A stretch of 20,443 nucleotides of DNA, taken from Deltaproteobacteria bacterium (GTDB lineage Bacteria; Desulfobacterota; Desulfarculia; Adiutricales; Adiutricaceae). A program made the translations under genes and the position numbers. The DNA lies in the NCBI GenBank assembly GCA_031277995.1, contig JAITLH010000172.1, forward strand, positions 1 through 20,443. The letters run 5' to 3'. The stretch's first letter is position 1. Each line of letters begins with the position of its first letter. This document shows, piece after piece, positions 13,557-20,443 of the stretch. Under the pieces are notes generated by a model, which saw only the letters and a program-made list of their open reading frames with translations, had not been told where the DNA came from and made no database searches.

Positions 13557-14666
13557 TTAAGATATTTTTTTAACGGCTTTTCTGACCGTTATGATAAAAA
13601 AAGCGGCTCCTATGATGGTCAGGTGGACGATTGTATATATAAACACGGGCCAAACGTCGCCGGCCAAAAAGATGGTTTTTAGCGAGGCCACGAAATAGCG
13701 GGCCGGGACGATTCGGGTTATGGCTTGGAGGACGGCCGGCATGGAGGAGATTTCGAAAATCACCCCGCTTAGGAGGAAGGTGGGCAAAAAGCCGGAAATG
13801 ATGGCCAACTCGGCGGCGTGGTATTGGCTTTTGGTGACGGTGGAAATCAAAAGACCTTGGCCCAGGGCGGTTACGAGAAAAACCGAACCGATGAGCAAGA
13901 AGACCAAAAAATTACCCTCAAAAGGAACGTCGTAGTAGTAAACGGTCATGGCGTAGCAAAGGAGCATGGAAAATATGGCCAAGAAAAAGTAGGTGATGAG
14001 TTTGGCCGTGATTATCTGATAGATGCCGGCCCGGGTGGCCATTAAACTCTCCATGGTCCCCCTTTCCCATTCCCGGACGATCACCAGGGCCGTCAGGATG
14101 ACTCCCGTAATGGGGAGGATTACGGCCATGGAACCGGGGAGTAGGTATTTTTGGCTGTATAGGCCGGGGTTATACCAGGAGCGCAATTCCAAGTCTATGA
14201 GCGAAGGGGCCTTGACGCCCTTTTCGGCCAAAAAGGTTTCCCGCCAATTAAGGAGGGTCAGGCGGGCGTAGGATCTGACCAAGGTGGCCGTGTTCCCGTC
14301 GGAACCGTCGGTAACCAACATTATCGTGGTTTTTTGGCCGGAAGATAGTTTTTGGGAAAAATCCGAGGGGATGACGATGAGGCCTTTTAGGCGGGACGCG
14401 GTTATCTCGTCTTGGAATTCGCGGATGTCGCGGCCAGAAACGATTTTAAAATACCTTGAGTTGGCGAAAGCCGAATAAAGGGAAATGGAGTTGGGATCGT
14501 TTCCCTCCACCACCAGGCCTATTTTAAAGCTCCCCACGTCAAGGTTAATCCCGTAGCCAAAAATAAAGAGCAAAACCAAGGGCAGTATCATGGTCGTAAA
14601 GATCGTGGCCGGATCCCGCCCGACTTGAAGCAATTCTTTTTTGATTAAAGCCTTTAAGATTCTCAT
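13557..14666 (-). CDS. ybhS: ABC-2 type permease, YbhS-like
   Basis: 369 residues, matching the E. coli counterpart's usual size. It opens MRILKALIKKELLQVGRDPA, again with the cytoplasmic KE...RDP pattern, then helix 1 (about 26-43), an extracytoplasmic domain to about 170, and five helices at the C-terminus. The coupling segment REWERGTMESLMATRA (about 201-216) is the ABC-2 hallmark; PARYF at about 326-330 precedes the final helices. It forms a heterodimeric channel with the 12240-13403 product, driven by the ATPase encoded upstream. It is separated from the ATPase gene by 195 bp, unusual within this operon. The start at 14666 has GGAGAGAA about 12 nt ahead. Confidence 0.9.
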   Translation of the reverse strand: MRILKALIKKELLQVGRDPATIFTTMILPLVLLFIFGYGINLDVGSFKIGLVVEGNDPNSISLYSAFANSRYFKIVSGRDIREFQDEITASRLKGLIVIPSDFSQKLSSGQKTTIMLVTDGSDGNTATLVRSYARLTLLNWRETFLAEKGVKAPSLIDLELRSWYNPGLYSQKYLLPGSMAVILPITGVILTALVIVREWERGTMESLMATRAGIYQIITAKLITYFFLAIFSMLLCYAMTVYYYDVPFEGNFLVFLLIGSVFLVTALGQGLLISTVTKSQYHAAELAIISGFLPTFLLSGVIFEISSMPAVLQAITRIVPARYFVASLKTIFLAGDVWPVFIYTIVHLTIIGAAFFIITVRKAVKKIS

Positions 14667-14847
14667 CGCCGGTTACGATTCTCTCCATGGTTTGCGGTTT
14701 TTTGGCTAGCTTAGTTAGGTACTTGGGAGGACGGAGGTGGAAAAAATTTTTACGCCGATTTCTATTTTAGTTGTTTTGTTATGTTTTTGGTTACTTAGGT
14801 AGCGGAAGTTAATAAAATTTCCGCCGCGGGTGGCCATTCAAAGCAAC

Positions 14848-14879
14848 TTACACTTAGTCGCCTAGGCGACCAAGTGTAA
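14848..14879 (-). promoter_or_regulatory. hairpin straddling the ATPase stop codon
   Basis: TTACACTT (14848-14855) pairs with AAGTGTAA (14872-14879) and GTCGC (14857-14861) with GCGAC (14866-14870), leaving one A/C mismatch and a CTAG loop. The loop carries the stop codon of the ATPase gene (14862-14864). No U-tract follows on the minus strand, so it is more likely an mRNA stabiliser or processing point than a full terminator. Confidence 0.6.
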
Positions 14880-16577
14880 ATTATTTTGGGCGATAAGTTC
14901 TATGAAGGCGTCCTCCATGGTGGGGTTAGGTAGGTTCGGGGATTTGACCAGGTTTTTTAGTTCGTCCGGGGTGCCCGAGGCCACGTCCCGGCCGCGGTAG
15001 ATGAGGGTGATAAGGTCGCAGTTTTCGGCTTCCTCCATGAAATGGGTGGTGATCATGACGGTCACGCCCTTTATGGCCAGGTGGTTTATGTGGAGCCAAA
15101 ACTCCCTTCTGGTTAGGGGGTCAACCCCGGAAGTGGGTTCGTCCAAAAATAACACGTCGGGTTGGTGCATGACGGCGCAGGCCAGGGCCAGGCGCTGTTT
15201 TATGCCCAGAGGCAATAAGCCCGCGTCCAGGCTTAAGAAGGGGCATAGGTCAAAGACCTCTTCCATGAGTTCGATTTGTTCTTTTTGCCGGGCGCCAAAA
15301 AGCCCGTAGGCCCCGGAAAAGAAGGTTAGGTTTTGGAGGACGCTTAGCTGATCGTAGAGGGAAAATTTCTGGGCCATGTAACCCACGTGGCTTCTGGCCT
15401 TGGTGGGATTTAAAGCCAGGCTATGGCCGGCTATTTTGGCCTCGCCCAGGGTGGGCCTAATTAGGCCGCACATCATCTTGAAGGTGGTCGATTTCCCGGC
15501 CCCGTTGGGCCCCAGAAGGCCAAAGATATGGCCCCTTTTGATTTGGAAGGAATAGTCGTCCACGGCCGTGAAATCGCCAAAGCGTTTGGTTAGGTGGATG
15601 GCCTCGACCACGATGGCGCCGTCTTTGGGTTTGTCGGCCATTTTGGCGGCCAGGGCCGATTCGCCCAGGGTTGGGCCGCCCAGGATGTCCACGAAGGCGT
15701 CCTCAAAGGAGGGTTTTTTGTTGACCCAGGGTCCCAGTTGGGGCGGCGGGGGCTCGTTTTCCTTGGTGACGATTTTTATGTCCCCGCCCTGGATAAGGCC
15801 GTCCATGACCAGGCCGTCTTTTAAAAGGTCCATTAGGGTTTGGCGGCGATCGGATTGATTAAGGCCGCTTAGGGCAAAGGAGCGGTTATTGACCCGATCC
15901 AAGGCCTGGTCCGGGGGCCCGACGTAAAGGGCGCGGCCTTGGTGAAGCAAAATTACCGTGGAGCATTTTTCCGCCTCGTCCAGATACGAAGTGCCCCACA
16001 CGACGGTCAGTCCGTCGCCGGTGAGCTTGGTCACCATTTTCCATAATTCCCGGCGGGAAACCGGATCGACCCCGACGCTGGGTTCGTCAAGTAACAGTAA
16101 ATCCGGGGTCGCGATTAAAACGCAGGCCAGGCCGAGCTTTTGTTTCATGCCTCCGGAGAGTTTTCCGGCCAGACGCCCCCGGAATCTCCCCAAATCGGTA
16201 AAGGCCAAAAGTTGGGCGAATCGAACTTCCCGCTCGTTTTTGGGGGAGTTTCTCAGATCGGCGTAGAGATTCATGTTTTCAAGGACCGTAAGGTCTTCGT
16301 ATAGGCCGAACTTTTGGGGCATGTAGCCGGTGGCGGCTTGGATCTTTTCGGCCTGGCGGCGGCTATCGAAGCCCATTACGCTAATGGAGCCCCGGTCCGG
16401 GTCCATGAGACCTATGAGTAAACGCAGCAAGGTGGTTTTTCCGGAGCCGTCCGGGCCCACCAAACCCACCATCTGGCCCTTTTCGATTTGGATCTCCAGA
16501 TGGTCCAAAGCCGGCTTGGCGGCCCCTTTAAAGGTCTTGGTCAGGCCCTTAACGCTTATGAAAGGCTCCGGGGTCAA
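14862..16577 (-). CDS. ybhF: tandem ABC exporter ATPase, YbhF-like
   Basis: 571 residues carrying two nucleotide-binding domains. Domain 1: Walker A GPDGSGKT (41-48), signature LSGGMKQ (140-146), Walker B LLLLDEP (160-166). Domain 2: Walker A GPNGAGKST (356-364), Walker B VLFLDEP (475-481), H-loop THFMEEAE. The second signature is degenerate (LPLGIKQR at 455-462 instead of LSGG), and domain 1 has Ser where the H-loop His is expected (GTSYLDEAE), so the two sites are probably unequal. It supplies ATP hydrolysis for the two ABC-2 permeases downstream. The start is a TTG at 16577 whose TTGA overlaps the stop of the upstream gene, showing translational coupling; no usable ATG lies before the first Walker A. 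Confidence 0.92.
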   Translation of the reverse strand: MTPEPFISVKGLTKTFKGAAKPALDHLEIQIEKGQMVGLVGPDGSGKTTLLRLLIGLMDPDRGSISVMGFDSRRQAEKIQAATGYMPQKFGLYEDLTVLENMNLYADLRNSPKNEREVRFAQLLAFTDLGRFRGRLAGKLSGGMKQKLGLACVLIATPDLLLLDEPSVGVDPVSRRELWKMVTKLTGDGLTVVWGTSYLDEAEKCSTVILLHQGRALYVGPPDQALDRVNNRSFALSGLNQSDRRQTLMDLLKDGLVMDGLIQGGDIKIVTKENEPPPPQLGPWVNKKPSFEDAFVDILGGPTLGESALAAKMADKPKDGAIVVEAIHLTKRFGDFTAVDDYSFQIKRGHIFGLLGPNGAGKSTTFKMMCGLIRPTLGEAKIAGHSLALNPTKARSHVGYMAQKFSLYDQLSVLQNLTFFSGAYGLFGARQKEQIELMEEVFDLCPFLSLDAGLLPLGIKQRLALACAVMHQPDVLFLDEPTSGVDPLTRREFWLHINHLAIKGVTVMITTHFMEEAENCDLITLIYRGRDVASGTPDELKNLVKSPNLPNPTMEDAFIELIAQNNLHLVA

Positions 16578-17410
16578 GGGACCTTTTCCCCAATCATTTC
16601 CACGGTCACGGGCATGCCTTGCCTTAGGCCTTGATCGGGATTTTCGACGGCGATCCTTAGGCGGTAAACCAAATTGGTCCTTAGGCTGGGCGTTTCCACG
16701 GTTTTGGGGGTAAACTCGGCCTTGGGGGAGATAAAGCCCACCTGGCCCAAATAATCGCCGCCCGAATCGGTTTTGACCCTAACCTTTAAGCCGGCGTGGA
16801 CCCGGCCAAGCTCCGGTTCGTCAACGTAGGCCCTGACCCAGACTAGGTTATCCAGGCTTATGGAATAAACCGTTTGCCCGGCGGCCACCACCGCCCCGGG
16901 CTCCAAGACCCTGGTTAGGACCGTGCCTTGGCTGGGGCTTACCAGGGTCGAGTCGTTTAGGTTCGTTTGGGCCTGGTCAACCAAGGCCTGGGCCGTCTCG
17001 ACTTTGGCCTTGACCTCATCCCTCGCGGCCAAGGCGTCGTCGTAATCGCTTTGGGAGACCGATTTGTTTTGAAGCAAGCTCGACAGGCGATCGAACTTTT
17101 TTTCGGCGTTAACCAAGGCCGCCTGGGCTTCCCTTAGCTGGGCTTTTCTCACGGCCAATTCGTCGGCGAAGGGCTTTTGATCCAACCTGGCCACGACTTT
17201 TTCCGGCTCGACCCGATCCCCTTCCTCCAAGGCCATCTCCGACAGGCGCCCCGGAACCCTAAAAGCCAAAGTCAGTTCCCTGACGTCCACGTTTCCGTAA
17301 AGGACCAGCGGTTTTTCGAGCCGATCGAGCTTGGCCTTACGGTCTATGTACCAAAAGGCGGCGACGGCCAGGACCATAAGTAAGAGGATGGCTACGACTT
17401 TGGATTTCAT
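16574..17410 (-). CDS. ybhG: HlyD-family membrane fusion protein, YbhG-like
   Basis: 278 residues. A single N-terminal hydrophobic segment (about 4-22) anchors or exports the protein. It is followed by a lipoyl-type half (GNVDVRELTLAFRVPGRLSE, then EGDRVEPEKVVARLD), an alpha-helical hairpin of about 80 residues rich in Ala, Lys and Glu (about 80-155), and the second lipoyl half (STLVSPSQGTVL, GAVVAAGQ) with a beta-barrel region ending GMPVTVEMIGEKVP. This is the periplasmic adaptor of a tripartite exporter. It is the first gene of the operon, overlapping the ATPase start by 4 bp, in the same order as E. coli ybhGFSR. The E. coli system has been linked to drug and cation efflux; the substrate here is unknown. 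The ribosome binding site is weak. Confidence 0.9.
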   Translation of the reverse strand: MKSKVVAILLLMVLAVAAFWYIDRKAKLDRLEKPLVLYGNVDVRELTLAFRVPGRLSEMALEEGDRVEPEKVVARLDQKPFADELAVRKAQLREAQAALVNAEKKFDRLSSLLQNKSVSQSDYDDALAARDEVKAKVETAQALVDQAQTNLNDSTLVSPSQGTVLTRVLEPGAVVAAGQTVYSISLDNLVWVRAYVDEPELGRVHAGLKVRVKTDSGGDYLGQVGFISPKAEFTPKTVETPSLRTNLVYRLRIAVENPDQGLRQGMPVTVEMIGEKVP

Positions 17411-17524
17411 TTCGTCTTTCGCGGCTTAAAACGTTAAAAAAGCCCATAAATTAAAGGTCGGTTAGGGACGAAAAAAGCGAAAAATTCTTAACCTAGGCGA
17501 TAAATGTCTTTTTTCTTTGGGTTA

Positions 17525-17554
17525 ATTATAGGGGAATTTCCCCGGCGGTGTCAA
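17525..17554 (-). promoter_or_regulatory. consensus promoter of the exporter operon with a palindromic operator in its spacer
   Basis: On the minus strand TTGACA (17549-17554) and TATAAT (17525-17530) are both perfect with an 18-bp spacer. The perfect palindrome GGGGAATTTCCCC (17531-17543) fills the spacer next to the -10. The leader to the ATG at 17410 is about 110 nt. Exporters of this type are commonly controlled by TetR-family repressors (CecR for E. coli ybhG), but no regulator gene is in the window. Confidence 0.7.
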
Positions 17555-17580
17555 ACCACTTAACCTACTTGTCCTTACAG

Positions 17581-17614
17581 GCCCAACCAAACCGATGACC
17601 TTGGGCTTTTTTTT
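17581..17614 (+). terminator. plus-strand intrinsic terminator
   Basis: GCCCAA (17581-17586) and TTGGGC (17601-17606) form a 6-bp stem followed at once by eight T (17607-17614). The 14-nt loop is long. No plus-strand gene ends here, so it would stop antisense or unannotated transcription coming from the left. Confidence 0.45.
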
Positions 17615-17836
17615 CTCCCTGGATGTCCCCAAAAGCTTTCCATAAAAAAGGCCCCGCCCTAAATTAGATGGGATCATGGCTAAAAATTATCCCCCCTTGG
17701 GAGCCATTTTGTCCCTCGCCGCAATTTGGCCCCGCGAGCCCCTTAGGGCCCGTTTCCCGAAAACCCCCTCCCATTATACCAACCCCGGCCCCGGATCGTC
17801 ACCGCGGGCTTATTAGACCCCTTGGCGGGCCGATTT

Positions 17837-17861
17837 CGAGACCGGCTCCGGTCTCGGTTTT
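17837..17861 (+). terminator. second plus-strand hairpin with T-run
   Basis: CGAGACCGG (17837-17845) and CCGGTCTCG (17848-17856) are a perfect 9-bp inverted repeat, followed by G and a run of five T. It lies 230 bp after the terminator at 17581-17614; a small plus-strand RNA could end here, but none is proven. The stretch 17615-17836 has no gene. Confidence 0.45.
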
Positions 17862-17904
17862 TGACCCCTTTCCCCACCCCGGTCCAAGACCGCGCGAAAA
17901 AAAA

Positions 17905-17955
17905 GGCGGCCGGTTCGAAGGCGCCTTTTTTGGGGGCGCCCCCAAACCGGCCGCC
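17905..17955. repeat. nested GC-rich inverted repeats
   Basis: Outer arms GGCGGCCGGTT (17905-17915) and AACCGGCCGCC (17945-17955) are perfect. Inside, GGCGCC (17920-17925) can pair with GGCGCC (17935-17940). Alternatively TTTGGGGGCGCCCCCAAA (17929-17946) is itself a full palindrome, so two mutually exclusive folds exist. Confidence 0.7.
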
Positions 17956-17973
17956 CGGGGGAAGGGCGTTTTT

Positions 17974-18002
17974 CAAAACCAAGGGAGCCTCCCTTGGTTT
18001 TG
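17974..18002 (-). terminator. strong hairpin just after the methyltransferase gene
   Basis: CAAAACCAAGGGA (17974-17986) and TCCCTTGGTTTTG (17990-18002) are perfect 13-bp arms around GCC. It begins 17 nt past the stop codon at 18020. On the minus strand the 3' arm contains GGTTTTG then AAAAA, so the stem ends in four T rather than a long tract. It is a likely terminator or 3' stabiliser. Confidence 0.65.
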
Positions 18003-18019
18003 GCCAGGGCGGGCCGCCG

Positions 18020-19447
18020 TTAGCCCAGGGCCTTAATGGCGGCTTTCATGAGGGCGTCCAGTTCTTTTTGGGCCTCCGGGGAGACGGGGCTATCCCGGGG
18101 GTCGTCTTTTTTGATTCGCTGGAACTTTTCCTCGGCCCGGTCGAGGATGGTGGTGGGGTTTTCCAGCCAGTTTGACAGGGTGGGGCAGTTCATAAGGTCG
18201 GGCCGGTGGTGTTTTTCTTTCCTAAGGTATTTCATGGTGAGCTTACTGCTTAAATACTCGCCCTTGTCCTTTTGCTCGATTATGTCCTCCACGGCCAGGG
18301 TTTCCGGGGTTATGTTGATTCCGCCCATGAAAGCCTTTAAATAATCGAGGATCTCGTCGATCAAGATTAGCGAGTGATGGCTGTAAAGGTTCCCGCACTC
18401 AAGCGATCCGGCCCCAACCTGGAAGGTCACCCCAGTAAGGAGGCCCACGAGGATGTTTATCCCGTATTGGAAGAGGACTTGGTGGGGCTGGCAATCGCCG
18501 GAAAGGAGCGAATTGGCCAAACTGGGTAGGCCGTAGTGGGCGCTCATTTGGGCCCCGGCCGCGGCCATGGCCATGATTTCCGGGGAGTGGGTTAGGCTAA
18601 TCCCGGTTTTCATGTCCAAATACTGAAACAAAGTGTAATACCACTGGCCCAGGCCGGGGCACAGGGCTTGGCAAAGGCAAACGGCCCCCAAAAACTCCGC
18701 CGTCATCTGGGTCATGCACCCGGCCAAGGTGTAGGGGGCGCTTCCGCCTACCAGGACCGTCAAGGGGGTCATGACGTTGACCCCGTATTCCCCGCACAGG
18801 ATAAGGCGATCGATCTCGTCCGCCGGGAAACGCAAAGGGGCGATGACGCAAAAAATGCTGCTTAAAATGGGCCTTTTTCTTAGGTTCTCTATGCCGCCCA
18901 CGGTGGCCGCGGCCATGTCGAGCTCGAATTTAAGGTGCTTGGCCCCGGTGGTCAAACACCAAAAGTGTTTTTCGGTGTTTTCCAAAACCAACTTGGCCGT
19001 GGCCACGTCGTAGGTCGAGACTTCCAAATCGCTAGGGGTCATGGTGCTGGGGGCGTTAATGTGCGGCAAATGGTTAACCAGCCTTATCGAGTCAATGGTG
19101 TCGGCCACGGTCAAAGGCCGGGCCTGGCAGGTTCTCATGTCGTAAAAGGAAAAGGGCCCCCCGCCTTGCCGGGCGTAGTAATTGCCCAACTTCATGGTCA
19201 TGTCGTTTTCGCTTTTCCTCGCCGCGCACAAAAACTCCCTGGGCGCCTTGGCCAAAAGCGTTTCCACCGTCCCTTTTGGCAGAAAAACCCTCTTTCGATC
19301 CTCGGAAACCCGGCCCCCATAAGAGCTTAGGGCTTCCAGCGCCTTGGGATGATCGATAGCCAGCCCGGCCTTGCCCAAAACCTCGAGGGCGGCCGAATGG
19401 ATTTGTTCGACCTGGTCCTGGGTTAAGGGATTGTATATCGGGAACAT
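18020..19447 (-). CDS. MttB-family corrinoid-dependent methyltransferase, non-pyrrolysine type
   Basis: 475 residues, full length for the trimethylamine methyltransferase family (PF06253/COG5598). The family pattern is visible: the N-terminal helical part (QVEQIHSAALEVLGKAGLAI), FSFYDMRTCQARPLTVAD at 99-116, and the TIM-barrel end with YGLPSLANSLLSGDCQPHQ (305-323) and AGSLECGNLYSHHSLILIDE. In true MttB the pyrrolysine follows a Ser-Asp-Ala segment; here the matching stretch appears to be Gly-Asp-Cys-Gln (Gln 320) with no in-frame TAG, so it is a non-Pyl homologue like those acting on betaines or other methylated amines. Such enzymes transfer a methyl group to a corrinoid protein, none of which is encoded nearby. 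The start at 19447 has a strong AGGAGG, 9 nt ahead. It appears to be a single-gene unit. Confidence 0.9.
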   Translation of the reverse strand: MFPIYNPLTQDQVEQIHSAALEVLGKAGLAIDHPKALEALSSYGGRVSEDRKRVFLPKGTVETLLAKAPREFLCAARKSENDMTMKLGNYYARQGGGPFSFYDMRTCQARPLTVADTIDSIRLVNHLPHINAPSTMTPSDLEVSTYDVATAKLVLENTEKHFWCLTTGAKHLKFELDMAAATVGGIENLRKRPILSSIFCVIAPLRFPADEIDRLILCGEYGVNVMTPLTVLVGGSAPYTLAGCMTQMTAEFLGAVCLCQALCPGLGQWYYTLFQYLDMKTGISLTHSPEIMAMAAAGAQMSAHYGLPSLANSLLSGDCQPHQVLFQYGINILVGLLTGVTFQVGAGSLECGNLYSHHSLILIDEILDYLKAFMGGINITPETLAVEDIIEQKDKGEYLSSKLTMKYLRKEKHHRPDLMNCPTLSNWLENPTTILDRAEEKFQRIKKDDPRDSPVSPEAQKELDALMKAAIKALG

Positions 19448-20049
19448 ATGAATTTGCCTCCTAACGAAACGTACCTTTCGCTATGGTATTTACCCCGCCC
19501 CAAAAGGGGCCGGTACTCGCTTTTGGCCCAAGATCCAGCCAAAAAAATCCGGCGGCGAAAAAAAGTCCGCCCCCCCTTTGGCCAATCGACCCCTGGCCCA
19601 AAAAAAAAGTCCAGCGTTTTTCGCTTTTGGCGACCAAATTTTCCAAACCGCCAAGGCTTTTTGGCCAAGCCCGAAATCGACCAAAGGCCCCCAACCCTTC
19701 CCCAACTTCCTCCAAGTTCCGTCCGGGTCGGGCGCCTAAAAAACATTGGCCCAGGGCGGCCCGTCCAAACCGGTCAGGGTCCCCAAAAGCTCCCCAAAAG
19801 GCCGGCCCGTCCAAACCAGTCAGGGTTCCCAAAAGCTTCCCAAACGGCCGGCCCGGTCGCGCGTCCGGCGCCCCGGGCCTGGGATTTTGCCAATCTGTCA
19901 TTTTTCTATGACGAAATTTTAACAAAGGGGCCTTTCGCGTCCGGGTCAACCGATGGGCGATTAATATAGATGTCTTTGGGGGTTCCGGGGCCCCCTGGGA
20001 GCCTCAATTTAGGCGCCGACGCGCGCGAAAGTTATCTAGACCGCTTTTG
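19448..20049. other. GC-rich region upstream of the methyltransferase gene, no gene
   Basis: Several long open frames cross this stretch on both strands, but all are Pro, Arg and Gly-rich with no start signals or recognisable protein. A small hairpin, GCCCC-AAAA-GGGGC, lies at 19497-19510. The stretch contains the 46-bp repeat described separately. Confidence 0.5.
19758..19854. repeat. 46-bp tandem repeat, two copies plus a stub
   Basis: GGCCCGTCCAAACC starts at 19758 and again at 19804, and the GGCCC of a third unit at 19850. The units contain GTCAGGGT and CCCAAAAGCT with a few substitutions. Confidence 0.8.
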
Positions 20050-20078
20050 ATTATAACCGTTAAACTGCGCGATTTCCA
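20050..20078 (-). promoter_or_regulatory. possible promoter for the methyltransferase gene
   Basis: On the minus strand TATAAT (20050-20055) is perfect and TGGAAA (20073-20078) matches the -35 consensus at four positions, 17 bp apart. It is the best leftward promoter upstream of 19447, but it implies a leader of about 600 nt that includes the 46-bp repeats. Confidence 0.35.
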
Positions 20079-20234
20079 GGGTTTTTTATCGCCCCGGGCA
20101 ATAAAAATTTTACCCTCACCAGCCCCTCAAAACGGCTCGCTTTGGCGTAAAAGCCGCCCCGACGTTTCTGGCGCCTTTTGTCAACGTTCCCGGCCCAAGT
20201 CGAGACCCATTGTCTTAAATATTTGACAAAAAAT

Positions 20235-20263
20235 TTTACATTGGCGAAAAATCATTGTAGACT
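20235..20263 (+). promoter_or_regulatory. possible plus-strand promoter near the right edge
   Basis: TTTACA (20235-20240) and TAGACT (20258-20263) are 17 bp apart in an AT-rich island between GC-rich repeats. The transcript would run into the 40-bp repeats and off the window, so its target is not visible. Confidence 0.3.
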
Positions 20264-20350
20264 GTTTAAAAAACCAGGCCGGGCCGAGGGCCCCGATATT
20301 TGGCCCAAAAATCTAAACCGACGGCGTTTCGAACGCGCCCAGGCTTTTTG

Positions 20351-20443
20351 GCCAAACGTTCCCGGCCAAGTTTCTCGGCCATGGTTATCGGCCAAACGTT
20401 CCCGGCCAAGTTTCTCGGCCATGGTTATCGGCCAAACGTTCCC
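20351..20443. repeat. 40-bp tandem repeat running off the right edge
   Basis: GCCAAACGTTCCCGGCCAAG starts at 20351 and 20391, and a third unit starts at 20431 and is cut by the end of the window. The copies are identical where they overlap. Each unit holds TCGGCCATGG. Copy number beyond the edge is unknown. Confidence 0.9.

Noticed and set aside
17668..18175. Plus-strand ORFs over the hairpin region
   Set aside because: They run through perfect inverted repeats and into the antisense of the methyltransferase gene, with Pro/Arg-rich content.
18020..19447. Pyrrolysine-coding TAG in the methyltransferase gene
   Set aside because: The frame is open for the full family length with no internal TAG; the expected site appears to carry Gln.
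19448..19969. Long ORFs on both strands (up to 173 residues)
   Set aside because: Low-complexity Pro, Arg and Gly-rich translations of GC-rich repeat DNA, no ribosome binding sites, mutually overlapping in several frames.
1..20443. tRNA, rRNA or insertion-sequence genes
   Set aside because: No cloverleaf, rRNA-like stretch, transposase motif or paired terminal inverted repeats with target duplications could be recognised by eye.

Overview
The window looks like a bacterial chromosome segment from an anaerobe, possibly a deltaproteobacterium/Desulfobacterota-type organism. This placement is an inference from gene content (an MttB-family methyltransferase, a ferredoxin-nitroreductase fusion, a ybhGFSR-type exporter, a DUF534-type binding protein) and from GCC/GGC-rich codon use; no taxonomic marker gene is present. 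Almost all genes lie on the minus strand and most intergenic stretches are packed with short tandem and inverted repeats. No tRNA, rRNA, transposase or CRISPR array was found.

1-2.9 kb: an AT-rich accessory block with four paralogous small genes (one cut by the left edge), all minus strand. They share a striking N-terminus (MKIRQDFVTNSSSTSF). The first three start codons are 667 and 669 bp apart, so this is a tandem duplication of a unit of about 668 bp. Two copies carry the same 5' leader with a 10-bp inverted repeat separated by exactly 40 nt. A 48-bp minisatellite (1754-1987) lies between the second and third full genes. A consensus sigma70 promoter overlapped by a 22-bp palindrome sits upstream of the last gene.

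3.3-8.5 kb: a tightly overlapping three-gene operon transcribed leftwards: a secreted ABC-type substrate-binding protein (PF04392-like), an 859-residue membrane protein joining two extracytoplasmic sensor-like segments to an MFS transporter, and a 498-residue protein of unknown function. No ABC permease or ATPase is adjacent, so the binding protein may feed or inform the sensor-MFS protein. Three 70-74-bp repeats abut the ribosome binding site of the first gene.

8.9-10.3 kb: the only plus-strand gene, an AT-rich secreted protein with four cysteines. About 470 bp upstream is what looks like a decayed copy of its leader and signal peptide.

10.6-11.7 kb: a 2[4Fe-4S] ferredoxin-nitroreductase protein whose last 23 codons, stop included, have been copied three more times in tandem just downstream.

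12.2-17.6 kb: a complete four-gene exporter operon in the same order as E. coli ybhG-ybhF-ybhS-ybhR (membrane fusion protein, double ATPase, two ABC-2 permeases), with a consensus promoter containing a perfect 13-bp palindrome in its spacer.

17.6-20.4 kb: a hairpin-rich intergenic region, a solitary MttB-family methyltransferase without a pyrrolysine codon, and a GC-rich leader region with 46-bp and 40-bp tandem repeats running to the right edge.
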